A stretch of DNA of 64,000 nt from Prolixibacteraceae bacterium. Its GTDB lineage: Bacteria > Bacteroidota > Bacteroidia > Bacteroidales > Prolixibacteraceae. The position numbers and the translations under genes are program-made. Shown piece after piece: positions 9,199 to 17,490 of the stretch. The first letter of the stretch is position 1. Every line of letters starts with the position of its first letter. The stretch covers positions 310,001 through 374,000 of the forward strand of contig DOAQ01000036.1 in NCBI GenBank assembly GCA_003506435.1. The letters are read 5' to 3'. Below the pieces are notes generated by a model, which made no database searches, had not been told where the DNA came from, and was given only the letters and a program-made list of their open reading frames with translations.

Positions 9199-10377
9199 AT
9201 GGCAGAAAAAGCATACATAACACCGAATGTTCTGAGATGGGCAAGAGAATCAGCAAGAATCTCCGAAGAAGTTGCTGCATTTAAAGTTTTAGTGTCTGTT
9301 GAGAAACTAAAAGAATGGGAAGAAGGTGTTAGCTACCCTACAATTAGACAAGCTCAAATTCTTGCGAAAGCATATCGAAGGCCATTTGCTTTATTTTTTC
9401 TTCCTGAAATACCAAGGGATTTCCAACCTCTGCAAGATTTTAGAGTTAAAGGATCAAAAGATTTGAGTACAGCTTCGGTTTTTATTATCCGGGAGATTCA
9501 ACAAAAACAAGTGTGGATAAGTGAAGTTAATGAAGAAAACAACGAAAATAAGATTTCATTTGTTGGAAAATATTCAGCCAGTAATGATCCTAAAGAAGTT
9601 GCTAATGATATCCTTTCTACACTTAAAATTGCCCCCTCAAACTATAAAATTGGCACCCCAATTTTAGAATGGATACAAAAAGCTGAATCTAAAGGCATTT
9701 TTATTTCGAGGACTAGTTTTATTCATTCCAGATTGAAACTTGATTCTGATGAAATTCAGGGGTTTGCTATTGCAGATATATATGCTCCTTTTATTTTCGT
9801 TAATTCCGATGATTGGAATGCGCCACAATTATTTACTCTAGTCCATGAACTCGCGCATATATGGATTGCAGAAACTGGAATTTCTAATGGCATTGAGCCA
9901 GAGATTGAGAATAAGGAAAAATTTCATCCCGTTGAATTATTTTGCAATGAGGTCGCAGCAACTGCTTTGATGCCAGATGAATTAATGAGAAGTCTGGATA
10001 AAAATGTCTTTAGGAATGCAAAGGATATTTTTAAGGAATCAAAAAAAATAGGAGTAAGTTCATTTGCGTTTCTTGTTCGAGCTTTTAATCTGGGAATAAT
10101 ACCACTTGGACAGTATAGAAAATTAAAATTTGAAGCAGAAATAGAGTTTAAAGAGTTTTTATTGCGGGAGGAGGAAAAAAAAGTAAGGCAAAAAGAGAAA
10201 GAAAAATTGAGTGGACCAAATTATTTTCTTTTGCAACTTAATAGAAATAGCAGATTGTTTACACAAACAGTGTTAGACGCTTTTCGAAGTGGTTTTATTG
10301 AACCGACACAGGCAAGTAATTTATTAAATGTGCAAGTAAATAAATTTCCCAAATTAGAAGCCCAATTGTATAAATGA
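9199..10377 (+). CDS. XRE-type HTH regulator fused to ImmA/IrrE metallopeptidase
   Basis: This protein of about 392 residues has an N-terminal Cro/CI-like helix-turn-helix (residues 1-65, ending in AYRRPFALFFLPEIP). An IrrE/ImmA peptidase domain follows, with the zinc motif HELAH at residues 216-220 and a downstream FCNEVAATALMPDE. Such proteins cleave or release a repressor or antitoxin. The start is set at the ATG at 9199; the longer frame would use TTG. The gene overlaps the next by four bases (ATGA), so the two form one unit. Lower GC than its neighbours suggests acquisition. It is a mobile-type regulatory or toxin-antitoxin-like module rather than a core gene. Confidence 0.88.
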   Translation: MAEKAYITPNVLRWARESARISEEVAAFKVLVSVEKLKEWEEGVSYPTIRQAQILAKAYRRPFALFFLPEIPRDFQPLQDFRVKGSKDLSTASVFIIREIQQKQVWISEVNEENNENKISFVGKYSASNDPKEVANDILSTLKIAPSNYKIGTPILEWIQKAESKGIFISRTSFIHSRLKLDSDEIQGFAIADIYAPFIFVNSDDWNAPQLFTLVHELAHIWIAETGISNGIEPEIENKEKFHPVELFCNEVAATALMPDELMRSLDKNVFRNAKDIFKESKKIGVSSFAFLVRAFNLGIIPLGQYRKLKFEAEIEFKEFLLREEEKKVRQKEKEKLSGPNYFLLQLNRNSRLFTQTVLDAFRSGFIEPTQASNLLNVQVNKFPKLEAQLYK

Positions 10378-10880
10378 GTGCATCAATTAAAAAATATTGT
10401 TTAGATGCGAATGTTCTTATTCAAGCGTGGCAGAAATACTATTCACCCAAATTTTGCCCTGATTACTGGCAATTACTCAATGAAATTGGAGAAAAGGACA
10501 AAATATTTATGCCAGAGGTCGTGTATGATGAAATAACACGGACTGATGATGAATTGTCGGCTTGGCTCAAGAATAGTAAAATACCAATCCGGAAAATAAA
10601 TGGACCTGTTACAAAATGTCTACAAACAATTTATTCAAATAACCCATTACATAAATATTTGGTTGACAATACAAAATCAAGATCATTAGCTGATCCTTGG
10701 GTTATTGCACACGCTATTAATGAAAATGCAATTGTGGTAACAAAGGAGGAGAAAGTAACTGCATTGAATTCAACGAAAATAAAAATACCTAATGTTTGTG
10801 ATAATATGGGGGTACATTGGATTAATGACTTTCAGATGATTGAAGAACTAAATATTATATTCAAATGCACTTTTGAATGA
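10374..10880 (+). CDS. DUF4411 family protein, PIN-like nuclease fold
   Basis: This 168-residue protein begins YCLDANVLIQAW, a PIN-type first strand with the catalytic Asp. An acidic EVVYDEI helix and SLADPWVIAHA, the second catalytic Asp, follow. The pattern fits DUF4411, a PIN-superfamily ribonuclease-like family that is repeatedly found next to ImmA/IrrE genes. The four-base overlap with the upstream ImmA/IrrE gene makes translational coupling likely. The pair plausibly acts as a toxin (this gene) and controller (upstream gene), or as a defence unit; that role is inferred from family and context. Confidence 0.85.
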   Translation: MSASIKKYCLDANVLIQAWQKYYSPKFCPDYWQLLNEIGEKDKIFMPEVVYDEITRTDDELSAWLKNSKIPIRKINGPVTKCLQTIYSNNPLHKYLVDNTKSRSLADPWVIAHAINENAIVVTKEEKVTALNSTKIKIPNVCDNMGVHWINDFQMIEELNIIFKCTFE

Positions 10881-10908
10881 TAAATTTTGATTTTGGTTTA
10901 TACTTACC

Positions 10909-13314
10909 ATGTACAGCCTCTTTAAAAAAGAAATAAGCGGATTTTTTGGATCACTGACCGGCTACCTGGTGATGGTGGTATTTTTGCTGACTAACGGTTT
11001 GTTTCTTTGGGTGTTCCCCGGAAATTACAATATTTTGGAAGGCGGTTATGCCCGTCTCGATGGACTGTTTACACTGGCTCCGTGGGTGTACTTGTTTTTG
11101 GTGCCAGCCGTTACCATGCGTCTTTTTGCCGAAGAAAAACGGATGGGAACCCTCGAATTACTGGTTACCCGTCCTTTATCGACCCGAAAAATTGTTGCTG
11201 CAAAATATCTGGCCGGACTGGTTTTGGTGATCTTCAGTTTATTGCCAACGCTGTTGTATTTTTATTCGGTGTACAGGCTTGGGAACCCGGTGGGTAGTAT
11301 CGATACCGGCGGAACCTGGGGCGCATTTATTGGGCTGTTCTTTCTGGCTGCCATTTATGTGGCAATTGGAGTTCTTGCATCTTCCGTGACCGATAACCAG
11401 ATTTTTGCTTTTATACTGGCCATGGCTTTGTCGTTTCTAGCCTATATGGGATTCGATTTTATCGGTTCAACCAATCTGCCTTCCGGGTTACAGAATGCAA
11501 TTGTCAGTTTGGGAATTAACGAGCATTATTTGTCGATCAGCCGGGGCGTGGTCGATTCGCGCGACCTGGTGTATTTTCTGCTGGCGGTTTTGCTGTTTTT
11601 GTACCTCACCGGATTGAATGTCCGCAAACATAAAATAGTACTGACCCTGTTTCTGAAAAGAGCTGCATCTGTACTTGTTCTGGTCATTTTGTGCCTCTTC
11701 ATTTCTGCTAATTATTTTTTCAGGATTGACCTGACAGCCGAAAAACGGTACAGTCTGAACCCACTGTCGAAAGAAATAGTTGCCAAACTGAACGAACCGA
11801 TATACATTGACTTATTTCTTGCAGGCGATTTGCATCCCGGGTTGCAAAAATTTCAGAAAGAAATAAAAGAAAAAATTGTTGATTACAATGCGTATTCAGG
11901 CAAACGAATTACTCTGAATATTGTTGATCCGTATGAAATTTCAATGGCAAAAGATCGCGAAAAGCTATTCGGGATGTTGTCGCAAAGAGGTTTGCAGCCG
12001 GTCGATTTGCAGGTGAAAACCGAAAAAGGGACCAGCACTCGCTACATTTTCCCCGGTATTTTAATCCACTCCGGGAACAGGGAAATTGCGCTAAACCTTT
12101 TGAAAAATGACCCGATGTTGCCGGGTGAACAAAACCTAAACAATTCTGTCGAATCGCTGGAATACGAATTTACGAATGCTTTCAATCGGTTGATTAACGG
12201 CGAAAAACAGACAGTTGCTTTTTTGACGGGGCACGAAGAATTGGGCGAACTGGAAACCGAAGACATCCGGCAAACGCTGAGCGAAAATTATGAAGTGGTT
12301 CGCCTCGCGGCCAGTGAACTGACCGGTAAGGTGAAAACATTGGTAATTGCTGACCCGGAACAGGCTTTCGAAGAAAAAGATAAATTGCTGATCGATCAGT
12401 ATGTGATGCAGGGAGGCCGACTGCTTTGGCTGATCGATCCGGTGCAGGTGAGCCTCGACAGTCTTCAGCGCGGACAATCGACGCTGGCTTTTTCACGCGA
12501 TCTGAACCTCAGCGACCAGCTTTTTAAATACGGGGTGCGGCTCAACCAAAATCTGGTGCAGGATGCCGAGTGCATGATGATCCCGCTGAATGTTGCGCCA
12601 GCCGGATCGCAAAAAGCAAGTTATAAAGCCTTTCCGTGGCATTATTCACCGTTGTTGCTCCCTTCCGAGGAGCATGTGATCGGGCGCAGCATCCGACGGG
12701 TAAAATCAGAATTTGTCAGTTCAATCGATACGGTCGGGCATTCCGAAAAAATAAAAAAGCAGGTGATCCTTGCAACTTCACCATACTCGCGGATTTTGAA
12801 TGTGCCTTTGTCTGTAAGTCTGGCCAGCGTTGCAAATCCGCCTGCCCGCGAGTTATTTAAGCACCCTTCGGTTCCGGTTGGCATTCTGCTCGAAGGACAA
12901 TTTTCGTCGGTATTTAAAAACCGTTTAGTGGAGTCACTGGGATTTTCTTCGTCAGAAATAAAAACCGAAAGCGAAAACACCCGGATGATTGTACTTGCCG
13001 ACGGAAACCTGATTGCCAATCAGTACAGCATGCGCACCGGCAAGCCTGAAATCAATTCGCTGGGCTACGATATTTATTCGAAACAAACCTTTGGGAACAA
13101 GGAATTTCTGGTGAATGCGATAAATTACCTTTGCGATGATTCGGGACTGATGGCTTTGAAGTCGCGGGTGTTTACAATTCGCCTGCTCGATAAAGTGAAA
13201 ATTAATGAGCAAAAATTAACATGGCAACTGGTCAACTTGTTGATTCCCATTGGTGTTGTGCTGCTGTTCGGGTTGCTGTTTAATTTCCTCCGGGCACGCC
13301 GGTATAAACGCTGA
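10909..13314 (+). CDS. Fused GldF/GldG-type ABC transporter permease and accessory protein
   Basis: Residues 1-240 are an ABC-2 type permease with six hydrophobic segments and the conserved LFAEEKRMGTLELLVTRPLS loop, as in GldF. Residues 245-770 match GldG, starting with a helix and RIDLTAEKRYSLNPLSKEI and continuing with a large periplasmic ABC-auxiliary domain. A final helix lies near residues 777-795. In gliding Flavobacteriia these are two genes working with the ATPase GldA; here they are one 801-residue protein and no ATPase is adjacent. Fused Gldg-family proteins of this size are common in non-gliding Bacteroidia, so gliding cannot be inferred. Confidence 0.85.
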   Translation: MYSLFKKEISGFFGSLTGYLVMVVFLLTNGLFLWVFPGNYNILEGGYARLDGLFTLAPWVYLFLVPAVTMRLFAEEKRMGTLELLVTRPLSTRKIVAAKYLAGLVLVIFSLLPTLLYFYSVYRLGNPVGSIDTGGTWGAFIGLFFLAAIYVAIGVLASSVTDNQIFAFILAMALSFLAYMGFDFIGSTNLPSGLQNAIVSLGINEHYLSISRGVVDSRDLVYFLLAVLLFLYLTGLNVRKHKIVLTLFLKRAASVLVLVILCLFISANYFFRIDLTAEKRYSLNPLSKEIVAKLNEPIYIDLFLAGDLHPGLQKFQKEIKEKIVDYNAYSGKRITLNIVDPYEISMAKDREKLFGMLSQRGLQPVDLQVKTEKGTSTRYIFPGILIHSGNREIALNLLKNDPMLPGEQNLNNSVESLEYEFTNAFNRLINGEKQTVAFLTGHEELGELETEDIRQTLSENYEVVRLAASELTGKVKTLVIADPEQAFEEKDKLLIDQYVMQGGRLLWLIDPVQVSLDSLQRGQSTLAFSRDLNLSDQLFKYGVRLNQNLVQDAECMMIPLNVAPAGSQKASYKAFPWHYSPLLLPSEEHVIGRSIRRVKSEFVSSIDTVGHSEKIKKQVILATSPYSRILNVPLSVSLASVANPPARELFKHPSVPVGILLEGQFSSVFKNRLVESLGFSSSEIKTESENTRMIVLADGNLIANQYSMRTGKPEINSLGYDIYSKQTFGNKEFLVNAINYLCDDSGLMALKSRVFTIRLLDKVKINEQKLTWQLVNLLIPIGVVLLFGLLFNFLRARRYKR

Positions 13315-13481
13315 TTTCATCATTTTCGGGCATTGTTAATAATGCTCATTTCTTTTGAATAAAATATTTCATCTGCAATAGGTAAAAAAAATCAAAGTTT
13401 GTATATTCGTATGAATCCAAAATCTTGTAAGGAAGGTTGTCAGGAAAAGAAAAATTAGATCATAAAATTAAAAAATATACA

Positions 13482-14612
13482 ATGAAGTTTGTTGTTTCCA
13501 GTACCGAATTACTCAGTCACCTGTCGTCTATCAGTAAGGTGATTAGTTCTAAAAATACGTTGCCGATCCTCGACAACTATTTGTTTCAGTTAGAAGAAAA
13601 CCAGTTGACAATTACGGCTTCTGATCTCGAATCGACCCTGATCACCAGTATTGAACTTGACAATACCGATGGAGACGGGAAGATTGCTGTTCCTGCCAAG
13701 TTGCTGAACGATACGCTGAAGGAGTTTCCGGAACAACCGTTGACTTTTCAGATTAGCGGCGATACATTTGGTATTGAAATTTTCTCTGCCAACGGGAAAT
13801 TCAGCATTGTTGGGCAGAACGGCGAAGATTATCCGCAACTTCCGGGTCTGAAGGATGACGTGGCTTCCAGTATCAGTGTCAGTCATGAAGCCCTTTTGAG
13901 CGGGATCAACAAAACTTTGTTTGCAACTGCCGACGATGAACTTCGCCCGGTAATGAATGGGATTTTCATTGAAATGTCGGCCGATGATATGACGTTTGTT
14001 GCTTCAGATGCTCACAAACTGGTGCGCTACAAACGTAAAGATGTAAAGGCTGAAGTAGATTCGTCGTTTATTCTTCCGAAAAAACCGGCCAGCTTGCTGA
14101 AAAATCTTCTTCCGAAAGAAGAATTTGATGTGAAACTTTCGTTCGACGATAAAAATGCCATCTTCGAACTGACCAATTATAAACTGATTTGCCGTTTGGT
14201 CGAAGGAAATTACCCAAGTTACAATTCAGTAATTCCGACCAAAAACCCGAACAAACTGACTATCGATCGTTTGGAACTGTATAACACGGTGAAACGTGTG
14301 TCGGTGTTTTCGAACCAGGCCAGCAACCTGATCAAGCTGAACATGAACGAAAACCAGTTGATTGTTTCGGCGCAGGATGTCGATTTCTCGATTTCGGCAG
14401 TTGAACGGCTGAAATGCCAGTACGAAGGCGACGAAATGGAAATAGGCTTCAAATCAACATTCATGTTGGAAATTCTGTCGAACCTTTCATCTACTGAGGT
14501 GAAGGTTGAGCTTTCCGACCCGACGCGCGCAGGACTTCTGCTTCCGGCTGAAACCGATCACGAAGAAGAAGATGTGCTGATGTTGCTGATGCCGATGATG
14601 ATAAACGTTTAA
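13482..14612 (+). CDS. dnaN: DNA polymerase III subunit beta (sliding clamp)
   Basis: This is a 376-residue clamp with three repeated domains. It starts MKFVVSSTELLSHLSSISKVI and contains NTLPILDNYLF, DGKIAVPAKLL and a MNGIFIEMSADDMTFVASDAHKLV block. It ends with the standard LLMPMMINV. The start at 13482 is the family start; the longer reading frame upstream is unconserved. The dimeric ring tethers the replicase to DNA. The gene is not beside dnaA, so this is not the origin region. It is closed by a strong terminator just downstream. Confidence 0.97.
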   Translation: MKFVVSSTELLSHLSSISKVISSKNTLPILDNYLFQLEENQLTITASDLESTLITSIELDNTDGDGKIAVPAKLLNDTLKEFPEQPLTFQISGDTFGIEIFSANGKFSIVGQNGEDYPQLPGLKDDVASSISVSHEALLSGINKTLFATADDELRPVMNGIFIEMSADDMTFVASDAHKLVRYKRKDVKAEVDSSFILPKKPASLLKNLLPKEEFDVKLSFDDKNAIFELTNYKLICRLVEGNYPSYNSVIPTKNPNKLTIDRLELYNTVKRVSVFSNQASNLIKLNMNENQLIVSAQDVDFSISAVERLKCQYEGDEMEIGFKSTFMLEILSNLSSTEVKVELSDPTRAGLLLPAETDHEEEDVLMLLMPMMINV

Positions 14613-14632
14613 AAATTTGAGTCCGATGATAT

Positions 14633-14668
14633 AAACCTAACAGATTATCGCTGTTAGGTTTTTTTTTA
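14633..14668 (+). terminator. Rho-independent terminator after dnaN
   Basis: An eleven-pair perfect stem (AAACCTAACAG with CTGTTAGGTTT) and a seven-base loop ATTATCG are followed by a run of T residues. It sits 21 bases after the dnaN stop and before the exonuclease gene. Confidence 0.92.
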
Positions 14669-14695
14669 AGTTCTTTACTGAAAAATAAAAAAGAA

Positions 14696-15502
14696 ATGAA
14701 GATTAACCTTAGAAACCCCTTAATTTTTCTCGACCTTGAAACAACCGGGATCAATATTGTGACTGACCGTATTGTTGAGATAGCCTTATTGAAAATACAT
14801 GTTGACGGGAGAGAGGAGGAGTTTCTGAAACGGATTAATCCGGAAATGCCGATACCTGCTGAATCGAGCCGGATTCACGGAATTTATGATGAAGATGTGA
14901 AAGACGCTCCGGTTTTTAAAGAAATTGCCAAAACGTTGACTCATTTTATGGAAGGCTGCGATTTTGCCGGTTTCAATTCGAACCGTTTTGATATTCCGTT
15001 GCTGGCCGAAGAATTTTTGCGTGCCGGAGTTGATATTGATTTGAAGAAACGCAAATTTATTGATGTGCAGGCGATTTTTCACAAAATGGAAAAACGTACA
15101 TTGGGCGCGGCGTATAAATATTATTGTGGAAAACCTCTCGAAAATGCGCACAGTGCAATGGCTGATACCAAAGCAACGTACGAAGTATTGCAGGCTCAGC
15201 TCGATGTCTACAAGGAAGAAGAATACGAAGATCAGAAAGGGAAAGTCAGCAAACCGATTGTGAATGACGTGCCTGCATTGAGCGAATTTTCGTCGTATGA
15301 CCGGAATGTGGATTATGTAGGGCGTATTGTTTATGACGACAACGGTGTGGAGATTTTTAATTTTGGCAAAAATAAAGGTATGCCGGTTGAGCAGGTTTTA
15401 CGGGAGCAATCCGGTTACTACGGATGGATGATGACCAGCGAATTTCCACTGTACACAAAAAAGGTACTGACAGCTATCAAGCTGCGGATGAAAGACAGTT
15501 AG
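14696..15502 (+). CDS. 3'-5' exonuclease, DnaQ/DEDDh type
   Basis: This is a 268-residue protein. The exonuclease motifs are FLDLETTGIN (Exo I, Asp-Glu pair), FAGFNSNRFDIPLL (Exo II) and AHSAMADTKAT (Exo III His and Asp). This is the DEDDh set used in proofreading or RNA trimming. The C-terminal 80 residues (NFGKNKGMPVEQVLREQSGYYGWMM) are a small extra domain seen in Bacteroidota homologues, similar to a QC-like exonuclease accessory motif. Its position after the sliding-clamp gene suits a DNA repair or proofreading role, but it could equally be a general nuclease. It is followed after three bases by the FAH-family gene. Confidence 0.88.
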   Translation: MKINLRNPLIFLDLETTGINIVTDRIVEIALLKIHVDGREEEFLKRINPEMPIPAESSRIHGIYDEDVKDAPVFKEIAKTLTHFMEGCDFAGFNSNRFDIPLLAEEFLRAGVDIDLKKRKFIDVQAIFHKMEKRTLGAAYKYYCGKPLENAHSAMADTKATYEVLQAQLDVYKEEEYEDQKGKVSKPIVNDVPALSEFSSYDRNVDYVGRIVYDDNGVEIFNFGKNKGMPVEQVLREQSGYYGWMMTSEFPLYTKKVLTAIKLRMKDS

Positions 15503-15505
15503 GAA

Positions 15506-16120
15506 ATGAAAATCATTTGTATTGGCCGCAATTATGTGGCACACGCCAAAGAACTGGGAAACGAAATCCCGCAGGAACCGGTCATCTTTATGAAACCGGA
15601 TTCGGCTTTGTTGCGCAATAACGATCCGTTTTATATTCCTGACTGGAGCAACGATGTGCATTACGAACTGGAGCTGGTGGTGCGGATCAGCCGGTTGGGG
15701 AAATCCATTGAACGGAAGTTTGCCAACCGCTACTATTCTGAAGTTGGTTTGGGCATCGATTTTACGGCGCGCGACCTGCAAAACCAACTGAAAGACAAAG
15801 GTCTTCCATGGGAAAAATCAAAAGCATTCGACCGTTCTGCTGTCATTGGCAACGAATTTATCCCAGTGACGGAATTATCTGATCCGGCATCTATTAAATT
15901 TCAGCTTAAACTGAACGGAAAAATAGTGCAGGACGGTGATTCTGCCCTGATGATTTTTCCGATCGATGAACTGATTTTTCAGATATCGAAATATTTTACC
16001 CTGAAAATCGGCGACCTGATTTATACCGGAACTCCCGCAGGTGTTGGGCCGGTTAAAATCGGCGATCAACTGGAAGGTTTTCTCGAAGGACGAAAAATGT
16101 TTGACTTTCAGGTGAAGTAG
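15506..16120 (+). CDS. Fumarylacetoacetate hydrolase family protein
   Basis: This is a 204-residue single-domain member of the FAH superfamily, which cleave or decarboxylate beta-diketo acids using a divalent metal. It starts MKIICIGRNYVAHAKELGN. The metal ligands are in the DVHYELELVVRI block, and GLGIDFTARDLQ, KAFDRSAVIG and IYTGTPAGVGPV complete the family pattern. Candidate activities are acylpyruvase or oxaloacetate decarboxylase, as for the short FAHD1-like members, but the sequence alone does not decide. It is three bases downstream of the exonuclease, so likely co-transcribed, with no clear functional link. Confidence 0.9.
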   Translation: MKIICIGRNYVAHAKELGNEIPQEPVIFMKPDSALLRNNDPFYIPDWSNDVHYELELVVRISRLGKSIERKFANRYYSEVGLGIDFTARDLQNQLKDKGLPWEKSKAFDRSAVIGNEFIPVTELSDPASIKFQLKLNGKIVQDGDSALMIFPIDELIFQISKYFTLKIGDLIYTGTPAGVGPVKIGDQLEGFLEGRKMFDFQVK

Positions 16121-16121
16121 C

Positions 16122-16151
16122 CTATTGTCATTCTGAGCGAAGCGAAGAATC
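16122..16151. repeat. Left arm of a perfect 30-bp inverted repeat
   Basis: Thirty bases beginning CTATTGTCATTCTGAG and containing GCGAAGCGAAG are the exact reverse complement of 17440-17469. The core is a dispersed palindrome-type repeat found between genes in many Bacteroidota. The two arms enclose the two-gene cassette at 16209-17305. Confidence 0.9.
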
Positions 16152-16174
16152 TCCAGTTCGAAGCTATATACAAC

Positions 16175-16190
16175 AGTTAGCGGTAAGTGT
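16175..16190. repeat. Left inner inverted repeat of the cassette
   Basis: AGTTAGCGGTAAGTGT is nearly the reverse complement of 17306-17322, with one mismatch and one added base. It lies 18 bases before the start of the first cassette gene and is distinct from the outer 30-bp arm. Confidence 0.65.
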
Positions 16191-16208
16191 AATTGCGACA
16201 TCACGAAT

Positions 16209-16661
16209 ATGAAACGAATAGTATTAATATCTTGTGTCTCCAGAAAAGGAAATAAAAAAGCTAAAGCAAAAGACTTGTATAAAGGACCACTTTTTACAAA
16301 CAGCTTGGCTTACGGTGAATCATTAAGCCCAGACAAAATATTTGTTCTTTCAGCTTTCTATCACTTACTCGACCTTAACAAAGAAATCGAACCTTATGAT
16401 GTTACTTTAAGCTATGTGTCCGCAGACAAGAAAGCTAAAAAGCCAAATCTAAAAGTTCTTACAAAAGCAGAGGCAGAACATTGGGGACAAATAGTTCTCG
16501 AACAGCTAAGTGAAGTTGCAGACCTCAAAAATGATAAATTTATCATATTGGCTGGACAGTCTTATCTCGAACCAATTAAAAATGGACTAACAAATATTGA
16601 AGAACCATTGAAAGGACTAAGACAAGGGGAAAGAGTTAAATTTTTAGCAAGCAAGCTATGA
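16209..16661 (+). CDS. DUF6884-like protein of an accessory cassette
   Basis: This 150-residue protein begins MKRIVLISCVSRKGNKKAKAK. It continues with KDLYKGPLFTNSLAYG, ILSAFYHLLDLNKEIEPYD and a C-terminal PLKGLRQGERVKFL. This set of motifs matches the DUF6884 group, small proteins of unknown activity often seen in phage, defence or variable loci. It overlaps the next gene by four bases and the pair is bounded by inverted repeats. Base composition is more AT-rich than the flanking FAH and uvrA genes. Function is unknown; the context suggests horizontally moved accessory DNA. Confidence 0.7.
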   Translation: MKRIVLISCVSRKGNKKAKAKDLYKGPLFTNSLAYGESLSPDKIFVLSAFYHLLDLNKEIEPYDVTLSYVSADKKAKKPNLKVLTKAEAEHWGQIVLEQLSEVADLKNDKFIILAGQSYLEPIKNGLTNIEEPLKGLRQGERVKFLASKL

Positions 16662-17305
16662 TAACATCGCTGACTTTCAAACTTCATCTATTATTCAACG
16701 AACAGAAACGATTCGCATTTCCGTTCAAGCATCGGGAAAATGAAATTCCTAATAATGGTATTTATATAGTTTTTGAGAATGGAGAAAAGTTTGGTGATTT
16801 AGACAGAATTGTCAGAGTTGGGACTCACACAGGCGACAAACAACTGCTTTCCAGACTGAACCAACATTTTATAATGGAAAACAAAAACAGAAGCATTTTC
16901 CGAAAAAATATTGGCCGTTGCTTTTTGAACAAAGAAAATAGCCCTTATTTGCCTTTGTGGGAACTTGACACAACATCAAGGGCGGAGAAAGAGAAGAATT
17001 CAAAATTCCTTGACAAGGACTTTGAAAAACAAATCGAAAAAAGAATTAGTGATTATATACAAACCAATTTATCATTTTGTGTGTTCCAAGTTGACACGAA
17101 AGAACAGAGACTCTTTTGGGAAAGCAAAATTATCTCGACACTCGCAAAATCAAATGAACTGAAACCATCAAAAATTTGGTTAGGCAATCACTCAACGAAA
17201 GACAAAATAAAAACAATTGGTCTTTGGCAAGTTAACGAGTTGTTTAATGAATCTTTGACAGAACACGAATTTGAAACACTAAAAACAAAACTATTTGAAA
17301 ACTAA
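16658..17305 (+). CDS. GIY-YIG-like nuclease of the accessory cassette
   Basis: This is a 215-residue protein. NNGIYIVFENGE followed by DRIVRVGTHTGD and LLSRLNQHF reproduces the GIY-x-YIG order (GIY, then VRVGT in place of YIG, then an Arg and His helix). The N-terminal 90 residues are thus probably a divergent GIY-YIG fold. The rest (KDFEKQIEKRISDYIQTN, FWESKIISTLAKS) supplies the Glu of the active site and a charged tail. The start overlaps the DUF6884-like stop by four bases. A nuclease role is likely; whether it acts in defence or in movement of the flanking repeats is unknown. Confidence 0.65.
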   Translation: MITSLTFKLHLLFNEQKRFAFPFKHRENEIPNNGIYIVFENGEKFGDLDRIVRVGTHTGDKQLLSRLNQHFIMENKNRSIFRKNIGRCFLNKENSPYLPLWELDTTSRAEKEKNSKFLDKDFEKQIEKRISDYIQTNLSFCVFQVDTKEQRLFWESKIISTLAKSNELKPSKIWLGNHSTKDKIKTIGLWQVNELFNESLTEHEFETLKTKLFEN

Positions 17306-17322
17306 ACACCTAACCGCTAACT
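17306..17322. repeat. Right inner inverted repeat of the cassette
   Basis: ACACCTAACCGCTAACT begins directly after the stop of the GIY-YIG-like gene. It is the imperfect reverse complement of 16175-16190, marking the inner right border of the cassette. Confidence 0.65.
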
Positions 17323-17439
17323 TCAGCTACCCGTCAAGCCGGGTTTCGGTGCTTTGTTGACAGGAAATTAGTATTTTGAAAGGCAGTTCTTCGTAGGAAG
17401 TTCATCGGATAAAATCCCGTCCTGCGTGTAGCTTCCTAC

Positions 17440-17469
17440 GATTCTTCGCTTCGCTCAGAATGACAATAG
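17440..17469. repeat. Right arm of the perfect 30-bp inverted repeat
   Basis: This is the exact reverse complement of 16122-16151. It ends about 20 bases before the uvrA stop, so it also lies in the uvrA 3' region. The bases between 17323 and 17439 include another short palindrome (CCGTCAAGCCGGG region) and no gene. Confidence 0.9.
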
Positions 17470-17490
17470 AATGAGGATTGAATATTATTT

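Noticed and set aside
13437..14612. dnaN as a sign of the replication origin
   Set aside because: There is no dnaA, no DnaA-box cluster and no long AT-rich non-coding stretch next to it.
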